NCBI GenBank assembly: GCA_023897205.1
Contig: JAHWDD010000006.1
Span: 2,976,001-3,040,000, forward strand
Direction: 5' to 3'
From: Exophiala sp. HKRS030
Lineage: Eukaryota; Ascomycota; Eurotiomycetes; Chaetothyriales; Herpotrichiellaceae
Length of the DNA: 64,000 nt
The notes beneath the pieces were generated by a model. That model did no database searches. It was not told where the DNA came from and worked only from the letters and a program-made list of their open reading frames with translations. The position numbers and the translations under genes are program-made. Every line of letters begins with the position of its first letter. Positions within the stretch are counted from its first letter, which is position 1. Below are positions 44,577 through 55,944 of this stretch, one piece after another.

Positions 44577-47378
44577 ATGCATCAGCATCCACGTCCTCCA
44601 CCCGTGTCGGCTTCACCCGCAAACTCGGAACAAACAAATCCTACACGGACCAACAACCCAAGAGATAGAGACCCTCAGATCCGAAGAGCAACATCTCCTG
44701 TCATCCAAGGCTCCGGCTCCTCCGACGAGTTTGCTTCCGCCAGACAAGATCAACCTGTAGATAATCCCAACACCCAGATGCAACGGTTGAATCAAGTCAT
44801 ACAAAACTTCCACACAAAATCTGCTCTAATCATCCTCCATTCTCGAGTCGACCTACCACCTGCTTATCATAAAAACCAAGATTTGAAGCGGGTCAACCGT
44901 TGGTTCAACCTTCACATTGATGAGACCGATGAGTACAAAGAAGACATAAGAAGATGGAAAGTCTGTGATGTTGTTGAAGACCGTCCTCCGCCACTTGTCA
45001 TTGAGATATTCCTCACCACAGACATCTTACACCAGGGTCAACGATTAGTCATACTCGATGATGACGGAAAGAGATGGGATGTGCAAAGCACTCTGTCCTC
45101 GGCTTATAGCAACTCTCGCGGAAGCCATCGAAAGTCCAACGATAGTAATGAGATCCTGCTGGAGAGATGGACAATTGAGTTGGGTGATCGTACATCCCCA
45201 ATCCCTCCTGATCTAGCAAATCTCTTGCCTCTAGTCTACAAAAAAAGCATCGTCCTTTTTCGCTCTCTCTGGACCTATACCAACTTTCTTCCAGCTTGGA
45301 AATTATCGAGGAAAATCGGCAAGAGTCGCTCCACCTTGGGCTTGAAGATTGGCTATCGATTGATAGATGGGTCCAATATGGGTAGCTTGTCTCGTTCGGA
45401 TAACCTTGACCTGCGCCTTTTTGATTCCAATACCGACGTTTTGACAAAATTCGAGTTTGGAACGACAGAATCACCTGCTGGCCCCTTCTCCGTCAATGTA
45501 CTCTATAGAGCCAATTGTGACTTCCGGATAGATGATTCGGAAGAGCTCTTGAGTTCAAGATTTCTCGGTGCCGACGACGAGTTATTCCACCCTTCCGTAC
45601 CAGGGCATAAATCTTCACGAACCGAAGTGGGATCATTGCCTATTGACAGGCGACAAAACCTTTTGGAACGTCCAGAACTTGGTCATGCTTATGGAAGTCT
45701 GTCAACGTTTCACCAGGCCGGTATTGCACCTGGTACAAGTCCACTGTCAGCTCTCCGAAATGCTCAGGACTATGATGCTAGTTCTCCTCCCACTCCGGAA
45801 CCCGTCCGTCCATCAATGCATGCGCACACCGCAAGTCAAACGCGCACTTCACTGCGCGCCGCAGCAGCCAATCGGCGAAGTTCTTTTTCAGTGCAGCCAT
45901 TCAAGGCACCGCCACTTTCTGCATCGCCACATGGAATCTCCCCATTAGCCAGTTCGCCACGTACACATGCACGTATCCCAACCCTAGGGTCATTGACAGA
46001 GGAAGGAGGCATACAGGCTCCCAGCGCCCCTGCGCATATCAGTCGACGAGCGGGTTCATTGGCCTCGGAACATGCTGTGGCATCATCGGCCTCAACTTCA
46101 CCACGGCCTACTTCCGGCACCAAGTACAGCAGTAGTTTCAGCCACAGACGAGCTCGATTATCGTCTGGAGGCACGACGCTTCGTACCGATGAAGACCAAA
46201 CAAGCAGCGGCAGGGGGAGTACCACATCTTCTGCCCAACCCGGATCTGGTTTGATGGCCGAACAACCTGAAAGAGGAGGGAGCTCAGGATCCGTGGTGGA
46301 CGATGATGAGAATATTTCTGGATTTCTGAAAATGCTAGAACTTCAGAAAGATTTACTGGCCCCTTCATCGCGTGCTTCCGCCGAGGCGTCTACTAAGCGG
46401 ACTGCCGCGGCCTTGAACCGATTTCACAGAATGCGAGATTCGAACACTGCATTATCAGACTCGATGTCGTCCTCATTTCTGGCCCAGCGATCATCAGCTT
46501 CCTCAAGTCGACAGCTATCAGGTGTTCCACCTATGGTTGCAGGAACGTCCATGTCAACATCTTCATCCCCCGGAAAGCCAATCTCTCCTCATACACCTCA
46601 CACACCCTTCGCACCTTCACGTCTTAGTGCTGCATACAGTCATGATGACACGACGGATACTCCACATGGCTTGACAACCCAAGCACCAGCATCTCCATCA
46701 GAAGCCGAAACTGAAGAAACCGCTCAAGCTCGATCAAGTGCACACGGTCCCATCGACATTCCCAACTCGCCCAGAATTTTCTTGCCCGGCTATCCCGGAT
46801 CAGGTTCCACACAGCGACAACCTCTTGATACTGAGGAAGATATTGCTGACTTATACGGCATGAGGAGCGCCCAAGATAACCGGGGCAGCCAAAGAGAAAG
46901 TTCTTCGAGAGATGAGGCTGAGGAACGGTCTGAGATCGGGATCGAAACTGCGGATCCTTCAAATACCCGGACTAATGGTCTCTCCCGTCGAGCCTCCCAA
47001 GCTCATCGACTGACTGGGCGGTCCAACCTTGCTAATGACCGAGGCGGATCTGAGTCAGGATCCGGGCGTTCATCTGCAACACCATATCGATCGCGACTTG
47101 CAAGAGGCGGTGCTGGAAGGGGTGTTACACCTCCTCAAACGTCAACTTCGAGTTTTGGCGGAACAGGTGGAAGCCTGGATCGTGGCGATGGTAGTACAAG
47201 TGGATCATGGCCAAGAGGCGGCAGGAGGAGTGGAAGTCGACCCGAAAATCGAGTTGATGAAGACGATTTTCTACCATTCGCCATGAGCGATTTCAACACC
47301 ACTAATACCAATACCGGGGGCGGTAGCGGTAGTGGTGCTACGAGCCGACATGATGACCCAGGCGTTAGTGAGCGATGA
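44577..47378 (+). CDS. ATG13: autophagy protein Atg13
   Basis: Regulatory subunit of the Atg1 kinase complex, needed to start autophagosome formation. 933 aa, single exon, from MHQHPRPPPVSASPANSEQ, the typical start in filamentous fungi. The N-terminal HORMA domain spans about residues 68-330 (LNQVIQNFHTKSALIILHSR, RVNRWFNLHIDE, WTIELGD, LPAWKLSRKIG, YRLIDG, FSVNVLYRANCDFRIDDSEE). The rest is Ser/Pro-rich and predicted disordered; this region in yeast carries TORC1-regulated phosphosites and the Atg17- and Atg1-binding motifs. The motif DDENISGFLKMLELQKDL near 570-590 is a candidate Atg1-binding helix. The C-terminus is Gly/Arg/Ser-rich. Confidence 0.95.
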   Translation: MHQHPRPPPVSASPANSEQTNPTRTNNPRDRDPQIRRATSPVIQGSGSSDEFASARQDQPVDNPNTQMQRLNQVIQNFHTKSALIILHSRVDLPPAYHKNQDLKRVNRWFNLHIDETDEYKEDIRRWKVCDVVEDRPPPLVIEIFLTTDILHQGQRLVILDDDGKRWDVQSTLSSAYSNSRGSHRKSNDSNEILLERWTIELGDRTSPIPPDLANLLPLVYKKSIVLFRSLWTYTNFLPAWKLSRKIGKSRSTLGLKIGYRLIDGSNMGSLSRSDNLDLRLFDSNTDVLTKFEFGTTESPAGPFSVNVLYRANCDFRIDDSEELLSSRFLGADDELFHPSVPGHKSSRTEVGSLPIDRRQNLLERPELGHAYGSLSTFHQAGIAPGTSPLSALRNAQDYDASSPPTPEPVRPSMHAHTASQTRTSLRAAAANRRSSFSVQPFKAPPLSASPHGISPLASSPRTHARIPTLGSLTEEGGIQAPSAPAHISRRAGSLASEHAVASSASTSPRPTSGTKYSSSFSHRRARLSSGGTTLRTDEDQTSSGRGSTTSSAQPGSGLMAEQPERGGSSGSVVDDDENISGFLKMLELQKDLLAPSSRASAEASTKRTAAALNRFHRMRDSNTALSDSMSSSFLAQRSSASSSRQLSGVPPMVAGTSMSTSSSPGKPISPHTPHTPFAPSRLSAAYSHDDTTDTPHGLTTQAPASPSEAETEETAQARSSAHGPIDIPNSPRIFLPGYPGSGSTQRQPLDTEEDIADLYGMRSAQDNRGSQRESSSRDEAEERSEIGIETADPSNTRTNGLSRRASQAHRLTGRSNLANDRGGSESGSGRSSATPYRSRLARGGAGRGVTPPQTSTSSFGGTGGSLDRGDGSTSGSWPRGGRRSGSRPENRVDEDDFLPFAMSDFNTTNTNTGGGSGSGATSRHDDPGVSER

Positions 47379-48479
<1,101 letters not shown>

Positions 48480-49430
48480 CTATTTCTTTTCTTCCTTCTT
48501 CTCCTCGGGTTTAGGTGTGGGAAGTTTGAATTGTTCGGGTTTTCTATCAACACCGACACCGACTTGCTCCCAAGCACTGGTTCCTCCTTCGAAATTGCGG
48601 AATGCTTGAGTCAACTCTAGAGGCTCGACGACAATCCTCTTCTTTTCTTCATCGTAGCGGATTTCAGTATACCCGGTGAGGGGGAAATCCTTTCGTAGTG
48701 GATGACCGTCAAAGCCGTAGTCGGTCATGATTCTTCGCAGGTCGGGATGGCCAGTAAAGAAGACGCCAAAAAGATCATACACTTCCCGTTCGTACCAGTT
48801 GGCTCCGTCGTAGAGAGAGCATATTGAGGGAACAGGAGTCGCTTCATCCGCGTATGTCTTGACTCGGATTCTGGAGTTGTGGCGAACGCTTAGAAGATTA
48901 TAGACGACTTCAAAGCGGTAGTTCTTCGTTGGAAAGTCGACAGCTGTAATATCAGCGACCATGGTGTATTCCGCTGCGGTGTGGTATTTCAAAAAGGTGA
49001 AGACCGGAATGACGCCTTCGGGACAGATGTAGATACACAGCTCATCTTTCCATACCGAAAACTGTTGGATATATTTTGGGAGTGCGGACATGAGGTATTG
49101 ACCATATTGATGGAGTGGGAGTGCCTTGTCGGCGTACTTGTCGGCTTCGTTGACGATTGGTGCTGAAAGTTTACCCTGTGCTGGACTCGAAGGTTAGTTT
49201 GAGGCGAGCAAGAACCGGATGGAATGTAAATTACGAGGTCTGGGAGCTTTCCGAAGCTCCGAAAGTAGATCGGGAGCAGCGTTCCTCAAGTCAGAGGTTT
49301 TATCCTTGTTCGACTCCTGATGTCTCGCGCATTGAGTGAAAGTAGCTCTTTGGAGGGATGTTGACGGTTGAGAAGCTGGTGTGATAGACCTCCTGGCGGC
49401 GAGGCGCAGTAATGACTTCGTAGAAGCCAT
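48480..49430 (-). CDS. NDUFS3: NADH:ubiquinone oxidoreductase 30-kDa subunit (complex I, NDUFS3/NuoC)
   Basis: Nuclear-encoded core subunit of the peripheral arm of mitochondrial complex I, 298 aa. Exons are 49430-49235 and 49180-48480; the 54-nt intron has donor GTAATT, branch CTAAC and acceptor TCCAG. The second possible acceptor (CACAG, five bases later) breaks the frame. The N-terminus ([20 protein letters not shown]) is a basic, Ser/Ala-rich mitochondrial presequence. The family signature is complete: [20 protein letters not shown], then [19 protein letters not shown] and GYTEIRYD. The C-terminal tail is Lys/Glu-rich. Divergent from NOT4. The complex I assembly factor Ind1 lies 9 kb to the right. 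Confidence 0.96.
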
Positions 49431-50058
49431 TGTTAGGAGGTAACTGAAGGGGAAGACGGCTTTTGTGGTTTATCTCATGTGTAGAGATGCGCCTACTGGT
49501 GGTGACGGGCTCATTAAAACGGTCGTGAGGTAATGGAGTAATCCAGACTCGACGTCTGTTCATTGGGAGCTTCCAGTCGCCAAGACCAAAATTGGATCTA
49601 ACTCGTATGCGGCTTAGTGCCTCAGAGGCAAACGCGACGAAGCAAGTCGGACACGGCGGATCATAGAGTTCAATCTCGCCACGGCCTCTGCATCTCGAGT
49701 TTCCAACTGGTTCGCTCTGCTCGCTGTCTACAAGACCTTTTGCGCCGCTTCACTTTCAACTTTTGCCATCGCCATCACATCACTACTAAACACCCTCCCT
49801 CGCCCAAGTACTTCATCCTCTTGTCTCTAAATATTCCTCTGCCTTCATCACGTTTTTGCATATATCTTCCTCACCTGCAGTCCATTGACCTTGCTGCCTC
49901 GGCATCGATTACACAGCGTCTTCCTCTGACACCCGTAGTGCCAGAATCCACTTTCTTCTTCAAGGGCGTTGTAAGCAGTGCATGGAGGTCGTTTCTTTTC
50001 TTCCTAGCTTGGTGAAGGAGTTGCAAGAGGTGGTTCACAGTCTCGTTTTACATCAGTC
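49431..50058. other. intergenic region, divergent promoter
   Basis: 628 bp shared by the complex I subunit gene and NOT4. Pyrimidine-rich on the plus strand before NOT4; no gene. Confidence 0.5.
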
Positions 50059-52476
50059 ATGATGAACAGAGGTCAGGATACCGTCATCGACGACGACGAA
50101 GAAACATGGTATGCGAACCAATATCTTACCCATCCATATGGTCACTCTAACAAAACAAAAGTCCATTATGCATTGAAGAATTTGACTTGTCCGACAAGAA
50201 CTTCAGGCCATGTCCTTGTGGTTATCAGGTAGGTCGACTTCCTCGCATCCACCCCTTCCCGTCCCCTTATTCCACAGTCTAACCTCCTCTTTTAGATCTG
50301 TCAATTTTGCTTCAATAGTCTCAAAAATACCTACGAAAGAAGCACCTGTCCCAATTGTCGACGCCCGTATGACGAGAAGACTATTCAGTACAAGATTCCC
50401 ACCGCTGAAGAATTCAAACTCGATCAATTGAACAAGAACAAAAAGCAAGCCGCCGCCAAACGCAAAGAAACCGAAAAGCGTGAAGTTGAGACCTCCTCTC
50501 GACGGAATCTTGCTGGTGTTCGCGTGAAGCAGCAGAATCTCGTCTACGTCATTGGCCTGATCCCATCTATCAAAGACGAACAAGCTCTGTTACAAACACT
50601 ACGGGGCCCAGAATACTTTGGCCAGTACGGTGAAATCGATAAGATCGTCGTTAGTAAAGCCAAACCTGGCGCCGCTAATCAAGGCATCGGCGTCTACGTC
50701 ACATATGCAAGGAAGGAAGACGCAGCTCTTTGCATAAACAGTGTTGATGGGTCTCTGAACGGCGATCGAGTTCTGCGTGCTCAGTTTGGAACCACCAAAT
50801 ACTGTTCGGCATATCTACGTGGGGAAGTCTGCAACAACAAAAGTTGTAGTTTCCTTCACGAGACGGGTGAAGATGGCCAGAGTACGTCGCTGCAAAACGA
50901 GCCACATGGCGCAAGGCTTCCTGTCAAATCGACGTTTCCCACCAACAGTGCTCCAATATCAATACCTCCCCGCCCTTTATCGGCAACACATAGCGCTCAA
51001 CCTATGGCTCGATCGGGAAGCAAGGACGATGATGCAGTTAGAAAGGACAGTAATGACGGCTCGGCATTACCACTCACAGCAAGCTGGGCTAACGCGAATG
51101 CTCCCGTCGCCAGAGCAAGACGTGCCAGTCAAGCTAACAGTCGAGCTACCCCTAGTCCTTCCTTGACTCATGCTTCACTGGCCGCCTCTAAACCGGAAGA
51201 TCCCAAGCCGAAAGATGTGCCCGCTCCTCAACCTTCCATTCAACCATCCTCTATATCTCAATCCTCAGCTCCTCAGCCACCCCCCACAACAAATTCAAAA
51301 AAACCGGTATCAATTCCTGAAGCTGTACAAAAAATCCCAGTCAAACTCTACGATCCAATTCAAGCACAGTACGATTTTGTTCTACAAACTTTATCAAGAA
51401 ACATCCCATTCGTTTATGATGACTCTTGCCTCACTCCAGAACAGCGTGCGCAGGTTGATCTGATGCCTCAATTCATTGATCCATATGGTGGCGCCAAGCG
51501 TCGTGCCATGCGGGAGCGAGAGGAGGCTGACAGAGCCAAACTCGAGGTAGAAGCGAAAGCCAAACTTGAAGCCCAGGCTATCGCCTCAGCCGAAGAGACC
51601 CTTGAAGACGATGATATGGCCGCCGGAAGCTTGGCATTGGGAGGTGAACCAGAGGATGACCCACGAAGTCTCTCTTCTCGAAGTGCAATCGGTCGTCCTA
51701 CGCAAGCAATTGCGGACCAATTTACAAATATCACCTCAAACGCACGCAGCTTGACTCCACAACAACGACAAGCACTATCGCAGCAATCCTCTGCTCGAAA
51801 TACTGCCTTCGAAATGTCCGACTTTGATAGACGCGAGCCTCAATACAGTCAAGCCCAGTTCGAGCAGATTAGTAGTCACCAGCGTCATGGCTCAAGGTAC
51901 TTCAACAATGATACTAAGTCGAGCAGCACAAGTCGTTTTTCAAATCAACAGGCGGGCTTTTATACCAGTGCTGTACAAGGACCTCCACCCGGTCTGCCAA
52001 CAGCTGGTACACCTCCTGTTAGTGGTGGAGGCATGTTTGCTCATGGACAAAACTTCACCAATCCGGGCTTTGGTACTTCCAAAGATGTCAGTGCAGATGC
52101 ATATTCTAGGACTCGAAGCGGGACCAATCAGGGTCATGACACCTCAAAGCGTGAGTTTCTTCTTTCCTTGCAGAATAACCCTCTTCGATCACCTCCACTA
52201 CCAGCCTCTGCCCCTGGTGGTCTCAATACGCTCTATGGTCAACTCCAAGGAGCGTACCAAGACCCTGGACTTGTTAAACAAAGAAAAAAGGGGAAGAAGC
52301 ACAGACATGCTAACACTTCCTCTTCAGGAGGTGTAGAGCATCTTGCGGACCCGAGTATCGTTCAATCGAGACACCAGGGCAACACTGCCGGGCAGGGGCT
52401 TTTTGGTGGTAATCAAGGTGGGTACCAGCAATCCAATCTGATGTACGGCGGCGGCGGGTACAATCGATGGTCGTGA
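50059..52476 (+). CDS. NOT4: CCR4-NOT subunit 4, RING E3 ubiquitin ligase
   Basis: E3 ligase subunit of the CCR4-NOT complex, acting in mRNA decay and co-translational quality control. 765 aa from exons 50059-50108, 50162-50228 and 50296-52476; introns are 53 and 67 nt. The RING of C4C4 type starts at Cys17 (CPLCIEEFDLSD, PCPCGYQICQFCF, CPNCRRPYDE). An RRM follows (NLVYVIGLIPSI, EYFGQYGEIDKIVVSK) and then a CCCH finger (CSAYLRGEVCNNKSCSFLH). A Lys-rich helix (NKNKKQAAAKRKETEKRE) links RING and RRM. The rest is Pro/Ser/Gln-rich with a coiled-coil-like REREEADRAKLEVEAKAKLE segment, ending MYGGGGYNRWS. The unspliced frame would miss the RING entirely. Confidence 0.95.
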
Positions 52477-52988
52477 CGAATCTGCGAACAGAATTCGCAA
52501 GCTTTTTTTGTTCGGCCTGATTTTGACTTGATGGGTTTTCTTGTATGGCGTTGGTTGGTTGCAAAATGCATTCTGCCTCGAGTATTGAACGAGACAATAT
52601 CTCGAATGGCGAAGCTTCAGTGGAGTCACAGCATGGTTATCGCCATACTTTTCGACGCATGAGGAAATTTCCTCAAAAATGTGTCGACATCGGGCTATTT
52701 TTTCCTTTCAGCAGCATCATTCGATTCATTTCATGGCTACGATTTCATGTATGTTAGTCACCCCTTCCTTGCCATACTTGAAGAGAGGCAGGCAGATCAA
52801 AACAAACTTCTTACACATTATTCAGGAGATTGTTCTATACTTGTGTAAACAGATTTGCAATGGTCGGATGTTTATGATGAAAGAAGAGCCCGATCGCCAT
52901 GACTCCATCTTGTACCAGCAACCATCTGGATGTACCCGCTGCCGTGCCCCTTGTCTCCCGCTAGCTGCCTTCTTGCTTGTTGAAGAAT
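52477..52988. other. intergenic region or 5' exon space of the next gene
   Basis: 3' flank of NOT4 and upstream region of the acidic protein gene. A possible 5' exon (ATG at 52737 or 52869) could be spliced to 53011; neither can be settled from sequence. Confidence 0.4.
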
Positions 52989-55637
52989 ATGCTAACCTTG
53001 ATGGATACAGTGGACGAGAGAAACTTCCCACCATTGCCAATCCGGTCCGAAACCCAGAATTCTGCCTTTCACTCTCGAGTTTCTTCCTTCCACAGTCTCA
53101 ACAGCTCCGGTTTGCGGTCCTCCACACCCAAAATCCCACCTGGATTTGAGCTGAGTCATGCTCATCCGGTCCTGCCATCTTCACGTGTGGCCTCTCCTGC
53201 CAAATCTCTTGCTCTAGGTCAAAGAAGTGTCTCGACAGCGTCCGCAACAGTAGCACCAGCTGTACCACTACTGCCAACTTTGAATCGAACATCGACGCCG
53301 AAACCTAAGACATCTGATCCTCCGAAAGACACGCCTGCTTCCACAGCGCAAGAGAACACCCCCCAAACCCAGGATCCTAAGGTGCTCAGATCCGATTCTG
53401 TGGAGATCAGTCTAGGCTCCCCGAAACCACGAGTACAAAAGTTGAAATCTCCTGAGGTTGTGGCCATCAAAGAATCAACCAACCCAGTCGAAAGTCTTGA
53501 ATCCGGAGTTGCTCCCACAACGCCCTCTGTGTCAGCCCAAGGTCGATCAAGCAGTAAGCCGCAATTAAAGAAGCCTGAAAAAATCGAGATACACTCTTCG
53601 GCCCCGCCCGTAGCTGCTCAGGACATTTTGAAAGCAACTAGTTCAGGAACAGAGGCTATCAGTACACCTATTCTTGACACTGCTCTTGTCGAAACTCCGA
53701 AAACACAAGACTCACTGCCTGGAACTCCACCCGCCACAACGCCCTCTGCGGCTTCGAAAGCATCCATGAATCGACCGCGCACGCTGCGGCTCACCACAGG
53801 AATGATCGCTAAAGCGGCTGCCGAAGCTGCTCCATCATCTGCAACTACAGACAAATCGAGTATTCTGCCATCTATTACAGGCACAAAGAAAGGCTCTAGG
53901 AGACCGTCTATCGTATCTTCTGCCCAACAAAGCCGACCCTCTACTCCGGCGCTCTCAGAGCAACCGTCTCATGATGTATCGCGAGCCGGTTCGCCACCGC
54001 CCAGCATTGTGGGATCTGCTCCTGACCGTGGAAAGACAAAAAATCAATTGAAGAAAGAACGACGCGAGAAGGCCAAGAAGACAACTGAGACCTCAGAGCC
54101 TGTCGCCGCTGCTCCAGTACAACCAGCTGTAGAAACAGTTGCACCAGTTATCGCGAGACAAAAGAAGCAAAAGAGGCGGGCCGATGGCGGTGCTGCTGCT
54201 ATCAACACAGATGATTCCGCGACTATGGCATCTAAGGCTACGCGAGAGGAACCTCGTGCCGCACCGATACCGATGTCGAACCAATCAAAGGAACTAGAGC
54301 GAGATACTAGCCCCAAGAAATCCAAGGTTAATGAGAAAGACAAGCCCGCCCAGGTCAAAGCCAGCAAATCAGCCTCCAGTCAACAGGAATCGACAAGTCT
54401 TCCACCTCCCGTGCCTAAGGAAGTTCTCGTATCCCCGAAGGAGGAAGAGAATCCAAAGTTGCCCTACACTCTTCGTGATCTTTACGTGGACGCGGACGGA
54501 CTAGCTGGTCCCGATGGAACCGCTTCCAGGACTACCATCCAGAAGTTACTCAACAGTCATGTTTCACCAATGTCCAAAATTCTGAATTCGATGATTCAAA
54601 GTGGCGATTTAGCCAAGGATCATCCTTGGCTCAACCCAACGTCGTTCAATTCTCCAGCTTACAAACTCCAACCGGACACACGACGTGGCCAAGATTATCT
54701 TGATGGGAATGGATATAGCGCTAGCGATGCTTTCGGGTACGTTTATCTACCTATGAAGGAGAAGCAGGCCTTGAAAGACGGTCATGCCGTTAGTGTGGCT
54801 GATGTAGGTGACAAGAAAGAAGATCTTCTGAAGAAATGCCTTGTTACTTCAAGTGGTTGGGTTTTGCGACATTTGAGTGGTGATGAAAGTGAGAAATTGC
54901 TCGAACTTGACGAACGAAGACACATGTATCTTGAAGAATTTGGGGAGATCGGCACCATGGAAGGATTGGGAGCGTTGGAGTTGGACGACTACTCTAATCT
55001 TGCTGGTGGAATGGACCATCTCAGCCGCTATGGCGAGCGACATGGAGTTGTCTGGGTGGTGGGTGAAGGCGAACACGAAGATGACTTGGTGGAGGACGAT
55101 GATGACGAGTTTGAGATTTTTGACGATGAAGAGGAAGGACTCAATGGCGGGCTTGCTCACAGCGAGGGAGAAGATTTCGAGGAAGAGATCGACCGGCGAG
55201 ATACCTCTTTTGAAGAGTCTGGCCTCAATATGCCTGGAGCTTGGGACATGCCGCCACCTATGCCTGCATCTCAACATCGTCTGCCTGGGCTAGTTCCACA
55301 TTCGAAATCAAGTGCTTTCGCGCGTGGCAGACCTCCGACCAACGCTAATAGAGGAACCTTGCAGCAACATGGAAACGGGCACGATGAACCATCTGCCTCA
55401 GGCAAACTTCATGAACAGTCATCCGCCGACACAACATCTCAAGCTGCCAGCAACCCTCGATCATATACACATCCGATCAATCTGAGAGCTCTTGAAGGTG
55501 ATTTGCTCACAAGACGTGTTGCAGAGAAGCAAAAAGAGCTAGAAGCGGCGCGTAAAGAGATGGAGAAAGCAGAAAAGTTGTGGAATAAGAAGAGCAAAGA
55601 CATTGGACGTTGGAGGGAAGGTTTAGTCAAGGGTTGA
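52989..55637 (+). CDS. uncharacterised large acidic protein, 5' end uncertain
   Basis: I do not recognise a named family. As an uninterrupted frame from ATG 52989 it encodes 882 aa. The sequence GCTAAC...GATACAG just before 53011 looks like a branch site and acceptor, so a short upstream exon is possible; the conserved-looking start VDERNFPPLP begins there. The first ~480 residues are Ser/Thr/Pro/Lys-rich and disordered. A compact region follows (LPYTLRDLYVDADGLAG, NSHVSPMSKILNSMIQSGDL, DAFGYVYLPMKEKQAL, GWVLRHLSGDESEKLLELDE). Then come a strongly acidic stretch (EDDLVEDDDDEFEIFDDEEE) and a C-terminal coiled coil (RRVAEKQKELEAARKEMEKA). It lies directly after NOT4 on the same strand, and its composition resembles C-terminal Not4-like extensions of some fungi; linkage to NOT4 function is only a guess. 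Confidence 0.7.
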   Translation: MLTLMDTVDERNFPPLPIRSETQNSAFHSRVSSFHSLNSSGLRSSTPKIPPGFELSHAHPVLPSSRVASPAKSLALGQRSVSTASATVAPAVPLLPTLNRTSTPKPKTSDPPKDTPASTAQENTPQTQDPKVLRSDSVEISLGSPKPRVQKLKSPEVVAIKESTNPVESLESGVAPTTPSVSAQGRSSSKPQLKKPEKIEIHSSAPPVAAQDILKATSSGTEAISTPILDTALVETPKTQDSLPGTPPATTPSAASKASMNRPRTLRLTTGMIAKAAAEAAPSSATTDKSSILPSITGTKKGSRRPSIVSSAQQSRPSTPALSEQPSHDVSRAGSPPPSIVGSAPDRGKTKNQLKKERREKAKKTTETSEPVAAAPVQPAVETVAPVIARQKKQKRRADGGAAAINTDDSATMASKATREEPRAAPIPMSNQSKELERDTSPKKSKVNEKDKPAQVKASKSASSQQESTSLPPPVPKEVLVSPKEEENPKLPYTLRDLYVDADGLAGPDGTASRTTIQKLLNSHVSPMSKILNSMIQSGDLAKDHPWLNPTSFNSPAYKLQPDTRRGQDYLDGNGYSASDAFGYVYLPMKEKQALKDGHAVSVADVGDKKEDLLKKCLVTSSGWVLRHLSGDESEKLLELDERRHMYLEEFGEIGTMEGLGALELDDYSNLAGGMDHLSRYGERHGVVWVVGEGEHEDDLVEDDDDEFEIFDDEEEGLNGGLAHSEGEDFEEEIDRRDTSFEESGLNMPGAWDMPPPMPASQHRLPGLVPHSKSSAFARGRPPTNANRGTLQQHGNGHDEPSASGKLHEQSSADTTSQAASNPRSYTHPINLRALEGDLLTRRVAEKQKELEAARKEMEKAEKLWNKKSKDIGRWREGLVKG

Positions 55638-55944
55638 AGAAAGAGAGTCACGTTACTTGACATGAAATCTCCATTGTACGAATACTCAAGGGGCTGGTTC
55701 GAACATTTTTACTTTAATTGGCTTTTCAATTGTGCGTACGGGTGAATCCATCGACGGCCTGGCTTGGATTCTTTTCTTGCGACCTACTTGAGCATCGCCT
55801 TCAGGAGCATGTAGTGTGTATGAGATGACATCGGAGAGAGAAGTCGTCTCGCCTAAACCGACTCTCTTGCACAATATATTGGAGGATGTGGTTTATCTAC
55901 CGCCCCACCATTGAATAATTCTCTTTAATGGCTCGAGTTTCCCT
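55638..55944. other. intergenic region between convergent genes
   Basis: 3' flanks of the acidic protein gene and the CorA-like gene. No gene seen. Confidence 0.5.
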
